DNA from: Platycnemis pennipes
Taxonomy: Eukaryota > Arthropoda > Insecta > Odonata > Platycnemididae
DNA: 64,000 bases
Direction: 5' to 3'
Assembly (NCBI GenBank): GCA_933228895.1
Contig: OW121853.1
Span: 73,764,645 to 73,828,644, forward strand
Positions 53,440 to 64,000 of this stretch are shown piece after piece (position 1 is the stretch's first letter; every line of letters starts with the position of its first letter). The translations under genes were made by a program, and so were the position numbers. Below the pieces are notes generated by a model. That model was not told the origin of the DNA, searched no databases, and was given only the letters and a program-made list of their open reading frames with translations.

Positions 53440-53965
53440 ATGATTAGGGAGGGTGGCAGGGAGGAAAGAGGGAGTGAGGGGAGGAAAAGAAGAGCGGCCG
53501 CGAGCGTGCACTTGTTGGGGGGAGAGCGCGGGATAAATGGAGTAATTGAAGTGGGTCGCGCGGGGGTAGGGGAGGGGGGAATGAAGGGAGGGAGGGGCAG
53601 AAGAGAACGGAAGGAGACGGGGTTGCTGGCGAGATCGACTTTTTCTTCCCCCTCCCACTCTTCCGCCCACAAAGGAAGCCGCCCACCCGCATCGGGACCA
53701 CCGCGGGAGATCCCCCGTTCAACCCCCGACTCCCGTAATCGAGAAGCATTAATTAAATGACGCACGGAACTTCCGAGGCGTGCATTACGGGAATTAACGA
53801 TCGATACGTATCGAGGGATGTGGTGCCCATTGCCGCCAGATTTTCTCTCCGTGGCTCAGGAGGGCGTTGGGTGCGCGTCAGAAAACCCACAACGGTGATC
53901 GCAATAAAGATCGATAGGAGCCGATCTCTGCCTGGCCACTTCCTGCTAGTTTCTCAAACGCCCTT
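53440..53965. other. GC-rich, purine-biased block
   Basis: The plus strand is strongly G/A-biased (GGGAGGGAGG words) from about 53445 to 53630, then mixed CpG-rich. Open frames on both strands are low complexity. No gene assigned. Confidence 0.35.
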
Positions 53966-53975
53966 TCCTCCCAAC

Positions 53976-54239
53976 TAGAGCTGTGCAATAATGCGATATA
54001 TTGCCTCCGATAAGCGATACGTACTTGATATCGCCGACACGATATGGAAACGGCAGCTAACGCGATATTCAATACGCGAAATATATATCGCAAGCATTGC
54101 ATGACTCAGAAAAATCATTTGATGCCATGCTGCATTAGGCGATACTGACAACTTACGTAGCAAAGTCGGCATATCAACATTTGCGATATGAAGTTAACAT
54201 CGCATTGCGTTACATAAATCCAAACCTTGCACAACCCTT
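53976..54239. mobile_element. hAT-type MITE with CGATAT subterminal repeats
   Basis: 264 bp from TAGAGCTGTGCAA to TTGCACAACCCTT, inverted ends, flanked by a perfect 8-bp duplication CTCCCAAC (53968-53975 and 54240-54247). The interior is packed with GCGATAT/ATATCG words in both orientations, as in transposase-binding subterminal repeats. No coding capacity. Confidence 0.8.
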
Positions 54240-55680
54240 CTCCCAACCAACCTTTCTATTTCTTTCTCCCTCTATGGTATCGACCCACGTTTCTCTTCTC
54301 CATCCGCCTAACTTACATCTTTAATGTAAGTTGTACGACCTACGCCTATCCACTTTCAACACCAGCCCACGAAATAATGCAAAAACTCCACTCCCATCAA
54401 GTAATAATTTCACAACCACTTCACTGTCGCGCATCAAAATCAGTTAGAGCGATGATTAATGAAAATGAAACGCATACTTAAGACAGACTCCGTAAAGCGG
54501 ACCGCTGGAAACCGGTATATTGGTGTCCCTTCACTCAATGAATGTTTCGCAGAAAAGGGCCAAAAGGAAATGACTACTTTTAATTGTAATACTGGATCAC
54601 AGAGATAAAAAAAAAGAATCGAGCCTCATCAATATTTCAAATCCTACACAGTGATAAATCTATAAATTCATCAAATTCAACAATAAAATTAAGCAATCCA
54701 TTCAAACTCCAGACAATCCCATTGAAACTTTTATTCATTTGATTCATGAAAATCAATTTTGAAGACGAAAAAAAAGAAACGCGGGACACGCCCAAGGAAA
54801 AGAATGATCGATGGAGTGAAGGATGATTGGCCGATTCGACTTTCCCCAAAGAGAATACAAAAGATTGTTCGGCGTACGAAGTTATTCCGCCCGCTAGAAT
54901 CACGTGGTATGGTGAACGTGGCCACCAGAACGTGACAAGTCTACCGATCGCAGGTAACAAATATTGATGATAATCATATACCACTGAGGAGATGGAAAGT
55001 TTTCAGAGTAGTTTCACTAACATTACAGTTAATTACTATAAAAAATCTCTTAAAATTACGTAAACGCAAGGGGATAATTCGCCAAATTCCTCGCAGTAAA
55101 CTTGCTCTTCTATGAAATGATTGCGAGTTAAAATTAAAATTAAAGTGCGAGTTAAAAATTAGCCCCAATCAAACGTAAAACGGCTTTAAAAACACAAGGG
55201 CTAAATGGAAAATTGGACGGAGGTGGGGGAGTCAGTCAAAACCTACATTATGAAGGGCCAATCGGATCTCTTTCTAATTTCACGCGGGGGAAGGACATTT
55301 GAAACAAGGATTTGTGGGCCCACTTCAGTTTACGGGTACTGTTACGTCATGAAAAATTGATCATAACGGCAAAAGTCGCTAAGCAAACTGGGACATGCTA
55401 TATATATTTGTGAAAATAAAAATCGTAGCCGCGTAAGATGCTTAAATATTGGGGTATGTTAAACTTTTCACCTTTCAGAATGGTGGGCCTTAAAAATACA
55501 TTCTTCAGCTTATGTACCACTTATACCAAGGGCATTTTTCATTCGCATTATTCGCAGGTCATTATTTTGAATAAATATTTCCACTTACAACACTCCTACG
55601 ACAATCTATTGACAGAAATAAGAAGAAGACATGGCAGAATTGATGGTTTCTGGCGTCATTTTATGGAATTTACTTGTATT

Positions 55681-55844
55681 CATTATGAATGACAAAATAA
55701 ACTTTGTATTTCCAAGTTTATTTATATCACACTACGACCGTGATTTCGACGATTGACGTTATCATCAGGTGATCGTCGAAACCATGGTCGTATTGTGAGA
55801 TACATAAATGTGGAAATACAAAGTTTATTTTGTCATTCATAATG
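55681..55844. repeat. Long inverted repeat around a hammerhead-like core
   Basis: The outer arms CATTATGAATGACAAAATAA... at 55681 and its inverted copy ending at 55844 are near perfect for about 34 bp. Pairing continues with mismatches to a centre near 55762. Read on the minus strand the left arm contains CTGATGA, then CGTCGAAA and GGTCGTAGTG; the right arm has CGTCGAAACC and GGTCGTATTGTG on the plus strand. It looks like two head-to-head copies of one element end. Confidence 0.7.
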
Positions 55845-56078
55845 AAGACATGGCAGGTTTTGGAATCATTATTTAGGTATGAAATCCTAAAGCTATTCGG
55901 GGATTGGTAGGTACTAATTGTAAGTAAGAACGGAAGGTAATCATAATTACAGATGGAAAAGGCAGGAAAGGAGATGTGAAGTACATAAACGACACCTCTA
56001 TCAAGATGTACCGTTACCAGAAGAATAATAAGTAAAATAACAATGAATTGTGAATAATATAAGCTTGATGGTATAGAC

Positions 56079-56672
56079 ATGGATTGGAAACTAAGGTTCG
56101 TGAGCCACATGCCATTCTTTGTTGAATATATGTGGCTCTGAAGTAAAATTGAAAATGAAAATAAAACTATCGTACGATTATTTCTTAAATATTTCATTGC
56201 CATTAATAAATGAAACCATTAAAAGTATTATTTGCGAATGCCAACTTGGTATTGTATTTAAATTGAAACCGATAATTAATATAAAAAATAAATTTGACCA
56301 TAAGAGGTGAGGGTAGAGCTCACGTACTAAGCCATTGGCAGGGCCAGAAATTTACACGTTCAGGAAGGGGAGGCCACCACCGATTACGTACGAAGGTCTG
56401 GCACAGAAAATAAAATCGCGAGGATTTAAGGTGGGAGTGTCCAGAAGGGCTTGTCTGGGATTTGAACCAAGGACTCTCTGGTCTGTAGTCCAGCGCTCTA
56501 TCCACTAGGTCACCACCACCAAGCCGACCCGACAGTTAATAGAAATGTGATGACGTAAATTCAAAATTTCCTTATTTCCAAAAATATATTTATAAATCTT
56601 GAACACATCATTTTTAAACGTTTATGAGTGATAGGTTTTGGATTTTCCGACTGAAAAGTTTGGCGACCCCTG
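56079..56672. mobile_element. hAT-type MITE interrupted by a SINE, with 8-bp target duplication
   Basis: Flanked by a perfect GTATAGAC duplication (56071-56078 and 56673-56680). The right end GGCGACCCCTG matches the complement of hAT-type CAGGGGTCGCC; the left end is decayed. The interior is homologous to the 265-bp element at 18087-18351, and the extra length is a SINE at about 56299-56523. Confidence 0.8.
56299..56523 (-). mobile_element. tRNA-derived SINE nested in a hAT MITE
   Basis: The minus strand begins with a good tRNA-like head: GGTGACCTAGTGGATAGAGC (A box) and TTGGTTCAAATCCC (B box), then a body with AAGCCCTTCTGGACACTCCC. It interrupts the MITE at 56079-56672, so it is the younger insertion. 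Confidence 0.7.
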
Positions 56673-57329
56673 GTATAGACGAAATAATAATAATAATTTT
56701 ATTCCTCATATAAATAAATACATTGAATATACATTAAGAGTAGTTCATTTAATCGAGGAATATATGTACCCCTTAGGAAACAAAGCTTCCTGCTTTAGGG
56801 TTACCGATTCTTTCACAGCTAAACTAATATAACATAAATAGATTAAAAAAACTCTACGTGTCATTTAAGTACACTGAATACATGATATGGTGTCATTGCT
56901 GTATTTAAATATTCATGAGTTTTTTTTGCAATATTTTGTAATATTAGTAAATACAATAGAAAAATGTATGTAAACCTTGTACATATAATACATATAAAAT
57001 TACACAATCTTTTTAATTAGGTATTCTACTTCTTTCTGACTGAGCAACCAGGCCCTAACGTTTTTTACAGAATTTAGCGTAATTTTTTAATAACGCAATG
57101 TTTTGAGGGAGTGCACCAAAAAATTTTGGGACTTAGATACAGGTAAGAGTGGCGAAACAGTTCAAAATTTGGTTTAGGTATTACAATACCATAATTTACT
57201 CTCAGATTGTACATTTGAGGTTTTCCCTTTTCACCACTGCGACGCACGGATTACCTTTTCACCAGAAATGGGTCACTGCTCCAAGAATTACAATCAAATA
57301 CCCTAACTAGCAAGATAGCAAACGTTTAA

Positions 57330-57545
57330 TGGGCGCGTTTGGAGTGTCATCCGACTTTTCACGCTAAAAATGTACACAGCAGCACAAGCAAAAAGGCCAA
57401 GCAAGAGAGCGGAAGCGCCAGCGTTCCCTGCCAGCGAACTACTGAGGCTGACTTGATTCTCCGATGGAGACGGCGCCTGGGGCACATTCTCAGGAAGGGG
57501 GATTTATACGGAAAAGAGTCCGTTTGGGTAATTGGAGATGATTAA
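57330..57545 (+). pseudogene. Possible LINE coding remnant
   Basis: The frame ends in LRWRRRLGHILRKGDL, resembling the RRWRWLGHVLR motif found near the C terminus of some non-LTR retrotransposon proteins. Only this short match is seen. Confidence 0.3.
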
Positions 57546-58227
57546 AGGGTTGCTACGCTTTTCGTTGCTAAGTTCCCGGACGTACGGATTTCCCTAACTT
57601 TCCCATGTTTCCCGGGGGAAAAAAAACTTTTTTTTTTCATGCCTAACGCTCGTCATGGAAATCACAAAAGTCATTTCAGCGCCAAAACGCTGGAACGGAA
57701 GCAGGAAAACCATTAGTGAAATTTTATTTAGGAAAGAGCATTCGTTTAAAAAGAGGAATCGAATGGCCACAATTTTCATGGCGCCTGAGGAAAAATAAAT
57801 CTTGGAAAAAAGGATTTATTCCGAAACCACTTCTTTATTTACTTCTGAAAATACAGTTTCAATAATATATTAGTTCGATGCCAAGCCCGCGACAAACAAA
57901 GCAGGTTAATTACGCCTTAATTCCCACCAATTTTTTCAATTACTACTCAGAAACTTTGATCTTTCTCGGTACCTAACTTCATCAAGCCAGCAACACTTTG
58001 TAAGGATGATTTTCAACACATTTTTGGAGGTTAGCACAAACTAATTGAATTGAGAAGCAATCAACTACATTATCAGTAAATGAGGAATTCCCATTTTCCG
58101 TCGACCAATCCACCTATTGGCACGCCAAATATCGGTATTTGCCAACGCTGTGATGGCAAAATGTCGTCATTGTCGTCGAACGACGATGCCGTCTACACTT
58201 ACTGAATAAGGCCACTCAAAACTTCAC

Positions 58228-58550
58228 ATGGGGATCGGGTTGGTGTGGTGGCTAGAGTACTGGCCTCCCATCCCGAAGGCCCGAGTTCGATTCCCGGAAG
58301 TGGCGGATTTTTCAGTGGAAAACCGGTCCCCAATTGAGTGCCTAGTGGAGGGCATTTCAAGTCCAATACTCCGTCCGTCGGATGGGACGTAAACCGTAGT
58401 CCCCTTGGCGCCTTTCGTTAAGAGTAGGCTAATGCCGACGCCGGGTTTCTCTCCACCCTTCCTCCGTTTCCTGAAAACTCCTACCATTACCAAATTATCC
58501 ACCTATTCTAAATGGCGCAAATGACCTCAGCTGTCAGTCGCCTCCCCTGA
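58228..58550 (+). mobile_element. SINE family B, copy 3, best preserved
   Basis: Head GGTTGGTGTGGTGGCTAGAG (A box) and CGAGTTCGATTCCCGG (B box), body with GGGACGTAAACCGTAGTCCC and CTTTCGTTAAGAGTAGGCTA, tail GTCATTTGCGCCATT as complement, ending CAGCTGTCAGTCGCCTCCCC. About 320 bp. Used here as the family reference. Confidence 0.8.
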
Positions 58551-58789
58551 ATAACCTAACCAAAACCTCACTCCCATCCCCATAGTAAGTCTTCTCATAA
58601 TGCAATTTATGTGGTATTCACCCACCCAACCGGGGCCGGTGCTTTTTTCGGGCAAAAAGTGTTGAACTGCAATCGCAAAAGTACGTTTGTCCGCCTCTAA
58701 ACAGCGGGAGCACATTTTTAAGTTCCCTGAATTCAATATGGTATCCAATTTATCTAGAAGTTCGGAGTAGGCGACCTTTTAGCCCTGGA

Positions 58790-59065
58790 CCTGTGTGCCA
58801 TTAAGATATACGTAGATCGATGGGTGAAGGTGGGAATTTTCTTTTGGGAACGGAGAAAAGGAGGGGCGAAACTCGGCGTGGGCATCAGCCTACTCTCAAT
58901 GAAAGGCGCCGAAGTGTCCAAGGTTTAACGTCCCATCTGACAGATGGTGTATTGCACATACTGGAACTATCCACAGATCATTAAGTTTGTGACCACGTAA
59001 GACTGCCGGGATTCGAGCCTGGGCCTTAGGGATGCGTAACCAGGGCTCTACCTACAACAACCAGG
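58790..59065 (-). mobile_element. SINE family B, copy 4, diverged
   Basis: Same order of blocks in inverse orientation to copy 3: CATCAGCCTACTCTCAATGA, GGTTTAACGTCCCATCTGAC, and tRNA-like head complement GCCGGGATTCGAGCCTGGG. Confidence 0.65.
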
Positions 59066-59529
59066 TCGACATATTGTATCCCAAGTACAGCTCTTTGTTA
59101 CAGTTTGTAGGGCCAGGAGGGTTGTGTTTGAAACCGTCGAGATTATATCGAATAGGTAGCCAAGGAGTCACATGGTATAAACACGAATGGCTCGCCAATT
59201 TCGTGTGTTAAAACCGCTAATTACAACCATATGTATTGTTTACACTTGTGCTTTGTCTCATCTGGGAGCTCTATATTCCTGACATACAAGAAAGACTCAA
59301 ATGAAAGCAATTATTCATAATAGAACGAGCGATTCAGACTCACCAAATTTGCAAACCATTCGTGTTTGTTGCACGTGACTCCTTGGTTACCTATTAGAGA
59401 TAATATCAACGGTTTCAAACACACACCCCCAGGCGACCGGAATCTTCGTTCATTTCCATCGGTTGGAAAGGGATTTATGCAAAATTTTTCACAGGGAACG
59501 AAAAAAAAGGTTTAAAATGTTAAATTATT

Positions 59530-59750
59530 TGTTGTTGTTAATTTAGTGTTAGCATGCGCCCACTCGTAACGAAAGGCATCAAGGATCCAAGTTTTAACGT
59601 CCCATGCGACGGACAAATTCTTTGAACCGCTCTCCACATTACACTCAAGTTGGGACCGTTGAAGAATCTCCGACGTCTCCGCGACTCGAACCCGGACACC
59701 CTGTGAGGGTGGCCGATTAAATGGCCACCATATCAACGCAATCCCGGTAG
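59530..59750 (-). mobile_element. SINE family B, copy 5, partial
   Basis: TAACGAAAGGCATCAAGGAT, TTTTAACGTCCCATGCGAC and the tRNA-like head complement GCGACTCGAACCCGG mark a truncated, diverged copy. Confidence 0.6.
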
Positions 59751-60254
59751 AAGTTCAGAATAGGCACAACTGATTAAGTGTAAATGAGTAATATCCTCGG
59801 TACTTCAGGTACACCCGATTCCTCCGAATGGCAGCTACTGTAAGATTTCCTAAGTAACATTACAGGCGCTCTGAAAAAAGGGCCGCTCCAATTTTACGAC
59901 CGGAAAAGGGAAAAATAGGGGAACTAGCAATTTCCTGGGTTTTCTTCTGTCCACTCGGGAAACACAAGGTTCGAAAGGCAAGAACCGTGATGAGGTCCGG
60001 AATTTTAATGACACACTTCCAATGCCCAAACCTTAAAAACATCACAACCAGTCTCTCTCCACTTACGAGCGCTTTGGCTGACGCCATCTGATCCAAAAAT
60101 AACTTCAGCATTGGACTCGCACAAAAAGTTATCACTACTCCTCAAGGTACATACATACATAAAGCCATTAGGTTTACATGAGATCCAGCGGAAACACATC
60201 GAAGAGCTATACGCGAACGCAAATTATAAAACAAGTTATTTCTACGCGTGGCCG

Positions 60255-60735
60255 ATGAATGACACGCATCAACCGATAACCAGTCTATTAAATGAATTAA
60301 ATTGGGAATCATTGTCAGATCGCAGGTTGAAATTTAGACAATCTCTTGAACAAATTCCAAGACCATATTTTCTGTGATGATGTTAAAAATATTTTGCGGA
60401 CCCCAACTTACTATGGTAGACTGGACCATAATCACAAAATTAGAGAAATAGATTGCCGAACTGACAGATTCAAAATGTCCTTTTTTCCTCGTACTATTAG
60501 GGATATGAATAACGGTAAATGTATCCAGTACGAGAGTAGCAATGGATAACATTGGTAGCTGCATGTTGGTATAAGGACTTAAAGCTAACCCAACTAAAAG
60601 CATGTTTTTGCATGTATGCTTTGATTTTTTAATTACAAATTTTATGCATGATATGTAGTGCATGTTTGGTGAGAGTTCACCCCCTGCCACGCACCTTTAT
60701 GGTGGCTTGCAGGGTATTATGTAGATGTAGATAAC
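60255..60735 (+). mobile_element. LINE 3' end, copy 3
   Basis: Encodes LLNELNWESLSDRRLKFRQS and, in another frame, NHKIREIDCRTDRFKMSFF with RTIRDMNNG, then the 3' UTR ending GGTGGCTTGCAGGGTATTAT and ATGTAGATGTAGAT. Nearly identical to the minus-strand copy at 43253-43675. Confidence 0.8.
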
Positions 60736-61189
60736 TTAAAGCAATTCTTTCGCGAAAAAAATATTTCTCATCACCCGTAATTAAAAAAAACGTACTGGAT
60801 CGGGATGTGAACGAAAAATGTGCAGGAATCCTCAAAAGGTATGCATCCAAGCCCATAACTCGGTGTCCGGATTTTGTAAACCGGTACATGGATTGATAAC
60901 GTGATGATCGACAAATATCAAAAATGCTCTCTTAATTTTTATAATTCCCCCCGAGCTACAGCAAACTATTGCTAGGACCCAGTCCATTATTTTATTCAGT
61001 TATCCAGTTGAGAGATGATAGAGACTCGGGATTCTGAAATTTCCCAACAGAACATCGACAAGTTTCGAGGCGTCGAAGCTCATTCATTTCGATTCACGAA
61101 ACGATTCTCATCAACAAGGGAAATTCGGCGAACTCTAGTATTTTTTTTCGACAGTTCGCAAGACACGGAAAAAGAGAGAGCAAATGCTC

Positions 61190-61995
61190 CGCGACTCCAC
61201 CCATTCCTTCACGAACATGAAACCTTCATTTGGAAAAGCCTCCCTCGACGTAGTATCAACCAAATCCTCCCCCTCACCCCCAACCCCTCCCGATACCATT
61301 ACCTCGACTAATGCCCCTCCCCTCCAAACGCACGTCACACCCGCCCCCCCCCCTTATTCCGCCACGCGACCTGGGTGGTCACCCCCTTCTCACTCCCCTC
61401 CACCGAACACACACACACACAACTCTCAAAGCTCTTTCTCAAGGCTGACCGGCGAGAGCTTTCTCCCACCCAATGAGACACACTCTCTCCGGACACCCCC
61501 CTCCAAGCACCCGTGGCCCGGGACCTCCTCGCCCCGGTGCTCTTTTGAGGGGGCCCCGTTGTTTTACGACGCCGGAGCTCGACCGAAAAAGGGTCGCGTC
61601 TCCTTTGGTTAATGAACCGCAATGAACCGGTCTCATTGGCGCCGGGGACCATCTGCGGGAGGAAGCGGCAATGGTTCCCCAACCACTATCCCCCTCCTTA
61701 ACAACCACTCGCCTCTGGTGGTGAGAGGGAACGCTGCAGAAAAAAAATAACTCCGGGTTAAAAGATTTTTCCCACTTTCCCACCGGGGCCGAGAGGGGGG
61801 GGTTGGCGAATTTTCATTTCCTTCCACCGTTTCCCCCCTCTCCCCTTCGGGTCGCGAAACACTTCCGGTCCCGGCGGCATCGCGCCCAACCGCAGGCGGC
61901 GATGATAGGGTGGGGGAAAGTATTTTTCTCCCCCCCTCCTCCCCCGAAAGGAACCCTCAATGATCCCCGCCCCTTAAAAGTTCGAACCTGACGAG
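61190..61995. other. GC-rich, C-biased block with a short (CA)n run
   Basis: Runs of C-rich words (CCCCTCACCCCCAACCCC) and ACACACACACAC at about 61408-61420. Overlapping open frames on both strands are composition effects. No gene assigned. Confidence 0.35.
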
Positions 61996-62185
61996 CCTGT
62001 TGCACGACGTAAAAAAAGTTCCAGTTTCTTCAGAGCCTTGGCAACACAAATAACGAACTTCTTATTCACCTACGGGATTACGTCATTATTTCCTCTTCCG
62101 CAAAAGCATCCCCAATATGCCCTTCACCCCGATCACACCCCTATCCCTTTCGTTTAGAACAGTATATAAATATTAATCCTTTTAA

Positions 62186-62272
62186 ATGCATGATATGTAG
62201 TGCATGTTTGGTGAGAATTCACCCCCTGCCACACACCTTTATGGTGGCTTGCAGGGTATTATGTAGATGTAT
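62186..62272 (+). mobile_element. LINE 3' end, copy 4, 3' UTR only
   Basis: TGCATGATATGTAGTGCATG through GGTGGCTTGCAGGGTATTAT and ATGTAGATGTA matches the last 87 bases of copies 1 and 3: a severely 5'-truncated insertion. Confidence 0.75.
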
Positions 62273-62289
62273 CCCCTAAATTGGCCATG

Positions 62290-64000
62290 CTAGGACATAG
62301 CAATGTTAACTTCCAGAAACCAAAGTACAAAGAAACGTTAGTTAGATAGCCAATAGGCTGGGAATCCAGAAAGAACCACCAGATATTTGGCGTGGCATTT
62401 ACATCTACATTTTACCCTGCGGTACACCGCTGGGGGGTGTGGTAGATAGGTGGTGGTAGGTAACCAACCGTGCAGTTGAGTTTAGAGGGAATAAAGCTTG
62501 ATTAATAATGTAGTATTGAGTGTAATGTGTTGGAAAGAATTACTTTGTTAGAAAGAAACACTTTGTTCGCGCTGTATTCGTTCTTGTGGATGGGAAAAAC
62601 GAATTTGGTATCGCCTGGTCCGACACTCAGATATCTCTTAATATGTCGCTTCTATCTGTCTAACTGTCATAAGAGGGGGGTGAGAAATATGACAGACGCG
62701 TCAGATTCGAATTCGTGTGATTTGAATGTTTCAACTAACTTTAATACTATGAACAACCTTGAAGTTTCTAGGGTTTCCCAACCAAGCTTTTACAATCGTC
62801 GAGTGACACTTTCTGCACGCCCATAGGAGTTCGTAACAAAAAGCAATTCTTTTCCTCGAATCTAGTTTAGTTCCCGAAATAAATATCAATTCACCTGATC
62901 CCATGTCCTTGATGCATACTCCAGGTGAGGACATACAAAGACGAAATAACAACAGTAACAATAATTTAATTGTAGCAGTAAAGATGTGATAACGCCTGAA
63001 GGTCAATAAAAAACGAATGTAAGGCATGTATGCGGGACGTAAGAATGGTATGGGGTAGAAAAGCAAAGGCCAACACCGACTTTTTCTGTTCTCATTTTCT
63101 GTTCACCAACTTGCATTTGTTTCGGTAAATTTTACTAAGGAGCTTTCGGACACTTTGTTTGCCTAGGCGATAATATAATCAACATTAAGTCTGAATCAAC
63201 AAACTGTTTATCTTTCACAATGATGAGAAATTTTCAGTTTCAGCATGCCCGAGCTAAAAAAAAACGGCGAATTCTATGGTTCTAGTGCTCTCAAGGCCGA
63301 TGTTAAAGTGACAAGGCACTGACAACGACCTGATTTAATAAACGCTTCGTCCTATAATTATCATTCGTCGAAACACGACTCTGAGAGAGGTTTAGGATTA
63401 CGTCAAGGGCGAGCCCGCTACGCTTTTTCATAACGACAAGCTACCAGGAAGCATTCTTATCTGATCTTCCGACTGAGAGAGGGCTACCGCCCCAGAGGAT
63501 TATAAACCGACGCAAAGCGGAAGCCAGTATCGAACCTTTGATGCATCTTCATTATCCATTTTATGAAGATGAAACGGAGAGATCGAGTAACATCTGAAGT
63601 CCTAAGAAGAGAAAAATGTACTTAGCAAAAATAAATTAAATATTCCACGAAAATTTTATTTTACAATTATTGTTCTAGTTGCAACGATATCAAGTACTTC
63701 CTGGAGTAGCAGATTACAATCTAACAATGTATTATGACCGTGATGACTGACGAAGGGTGGTGGCACCATAAGAAATTACGATTTGACAAGACGTAATTGC
63801 GCGAAACATTTTCTTCCGTGCGGAGGAAAAAACGTGACGAAATTTCGTATTCCATGAGCACGCGCGATTTCCATACCGGGCTCGCATCCTCATAAATACA
63901 GCAGAAAATCTGAAATCATTTAAAATTGGGGCCGGAGAAAAATGACGAAGATCAAAAAGAAAGGACGAGTAACTTACGGAAAGGGTTTCATAAGATTTAG
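62290..64000. other. Right-edge stretch without assigned features
   Basis: Apart from ACATCTACATTTTACCCTGC near 62399, which resembles the inverted LINE 3' end, nothing was recognised. Confidence 0.3.

Larger units (their letters stand above)
42564..64000 (-). other. Presumed long ptc intron
   Basis: The ptc exon at 42464-42563 starts with a split codon and needs upstream exons encoding the preceding helices (around EFDFI). None was recognised up to the right edge. The interval is filled with LINE tails, SINEs, MITEs and GC-rich blocks. A missed short exon cannot be ruled out. Confidence 0.45.

Noticed and set aside
56440..56520. tRNA gene on the minus strand
   Set aside because: A and B boxes are good, but the acceptor stem does not pair and a SINE body follows; it is a tRNA-derived SINE.

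Overview
The window is nuclear DNA of an arthropod, most likely an insect. Genes are split by GT-AG introns, intergenic spacing is large, and much of the rest is transposon debris (hAT, piggyBac, Tigger-like, LINE tails, tRNA-derived SINEs). The lineage cannot be fixed from sequence alone; the protein sequences look like a hemimetabolous insect, which is an impression and not a result.

Four conserved genes can be assembled by joining exons in phase. From left to right: (1) TAX1BP3/TIP-1, a single-PDZ protein, minus strand, exons at 6014-6058 and 4535-4663, its 3' part off the left edge. (2) Topors, a RING-type E3 ubiquitin/SUMO ligase, plus strand, four coding exons from 7047 to 16022, giving 679 residues. 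(3) DIMT1, the 18S rRNA dimethyladenosine transferase, minus strand, five coding exons from 32687 down to 16353, giving 306 residues; its last coding exon is only 43 nt. (4) patched (ptc), the Hedgehog receptor, minus strand, last four coding exons between 42563 and 38317 (last transmembrane helix plus cytoplasmic tail). The rest of ptc must lie beyond exon 42563; no further exon was recognised, so most of 42.6-64 kb is probably one very long ptc intron.

TAX1BP3 and Topors are head to head with about 1 kb between start codons. Topors and DIMT1 are tail to tail with only 330 bp between stop codons, and their poly(A) signals are placed so that the mature 3' UTRs should overlap. The genes are unrelated housekeeping or signalling genes; nothing suggests an operon-like system.

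Mobile DNA: a hAT element with a ZMYM1-like transposase (21024-24382, perfect 8-bp target duplication) and a piggyBac element (28306-30380, TTAA on both sides) sit in DIMT1 introns 4 and 3. A much older piggyBac fossil is in Topors intron 3. Short non-autonomous elements with intact target duplications (18087-18351, 53976-54239, 56079-56672), a three-copy family of about 530 bp (33.5, 46.1, 50.9 kb), two SINE families and four copies of one LINE 3' end fill the remaining space. Several GC-rich blocks (47.3-48.6, 53.4-54.0, 61.2-62.0 kb) lie in the presumed ptc intron and have no recognised function. No novel multi-gene system was found.
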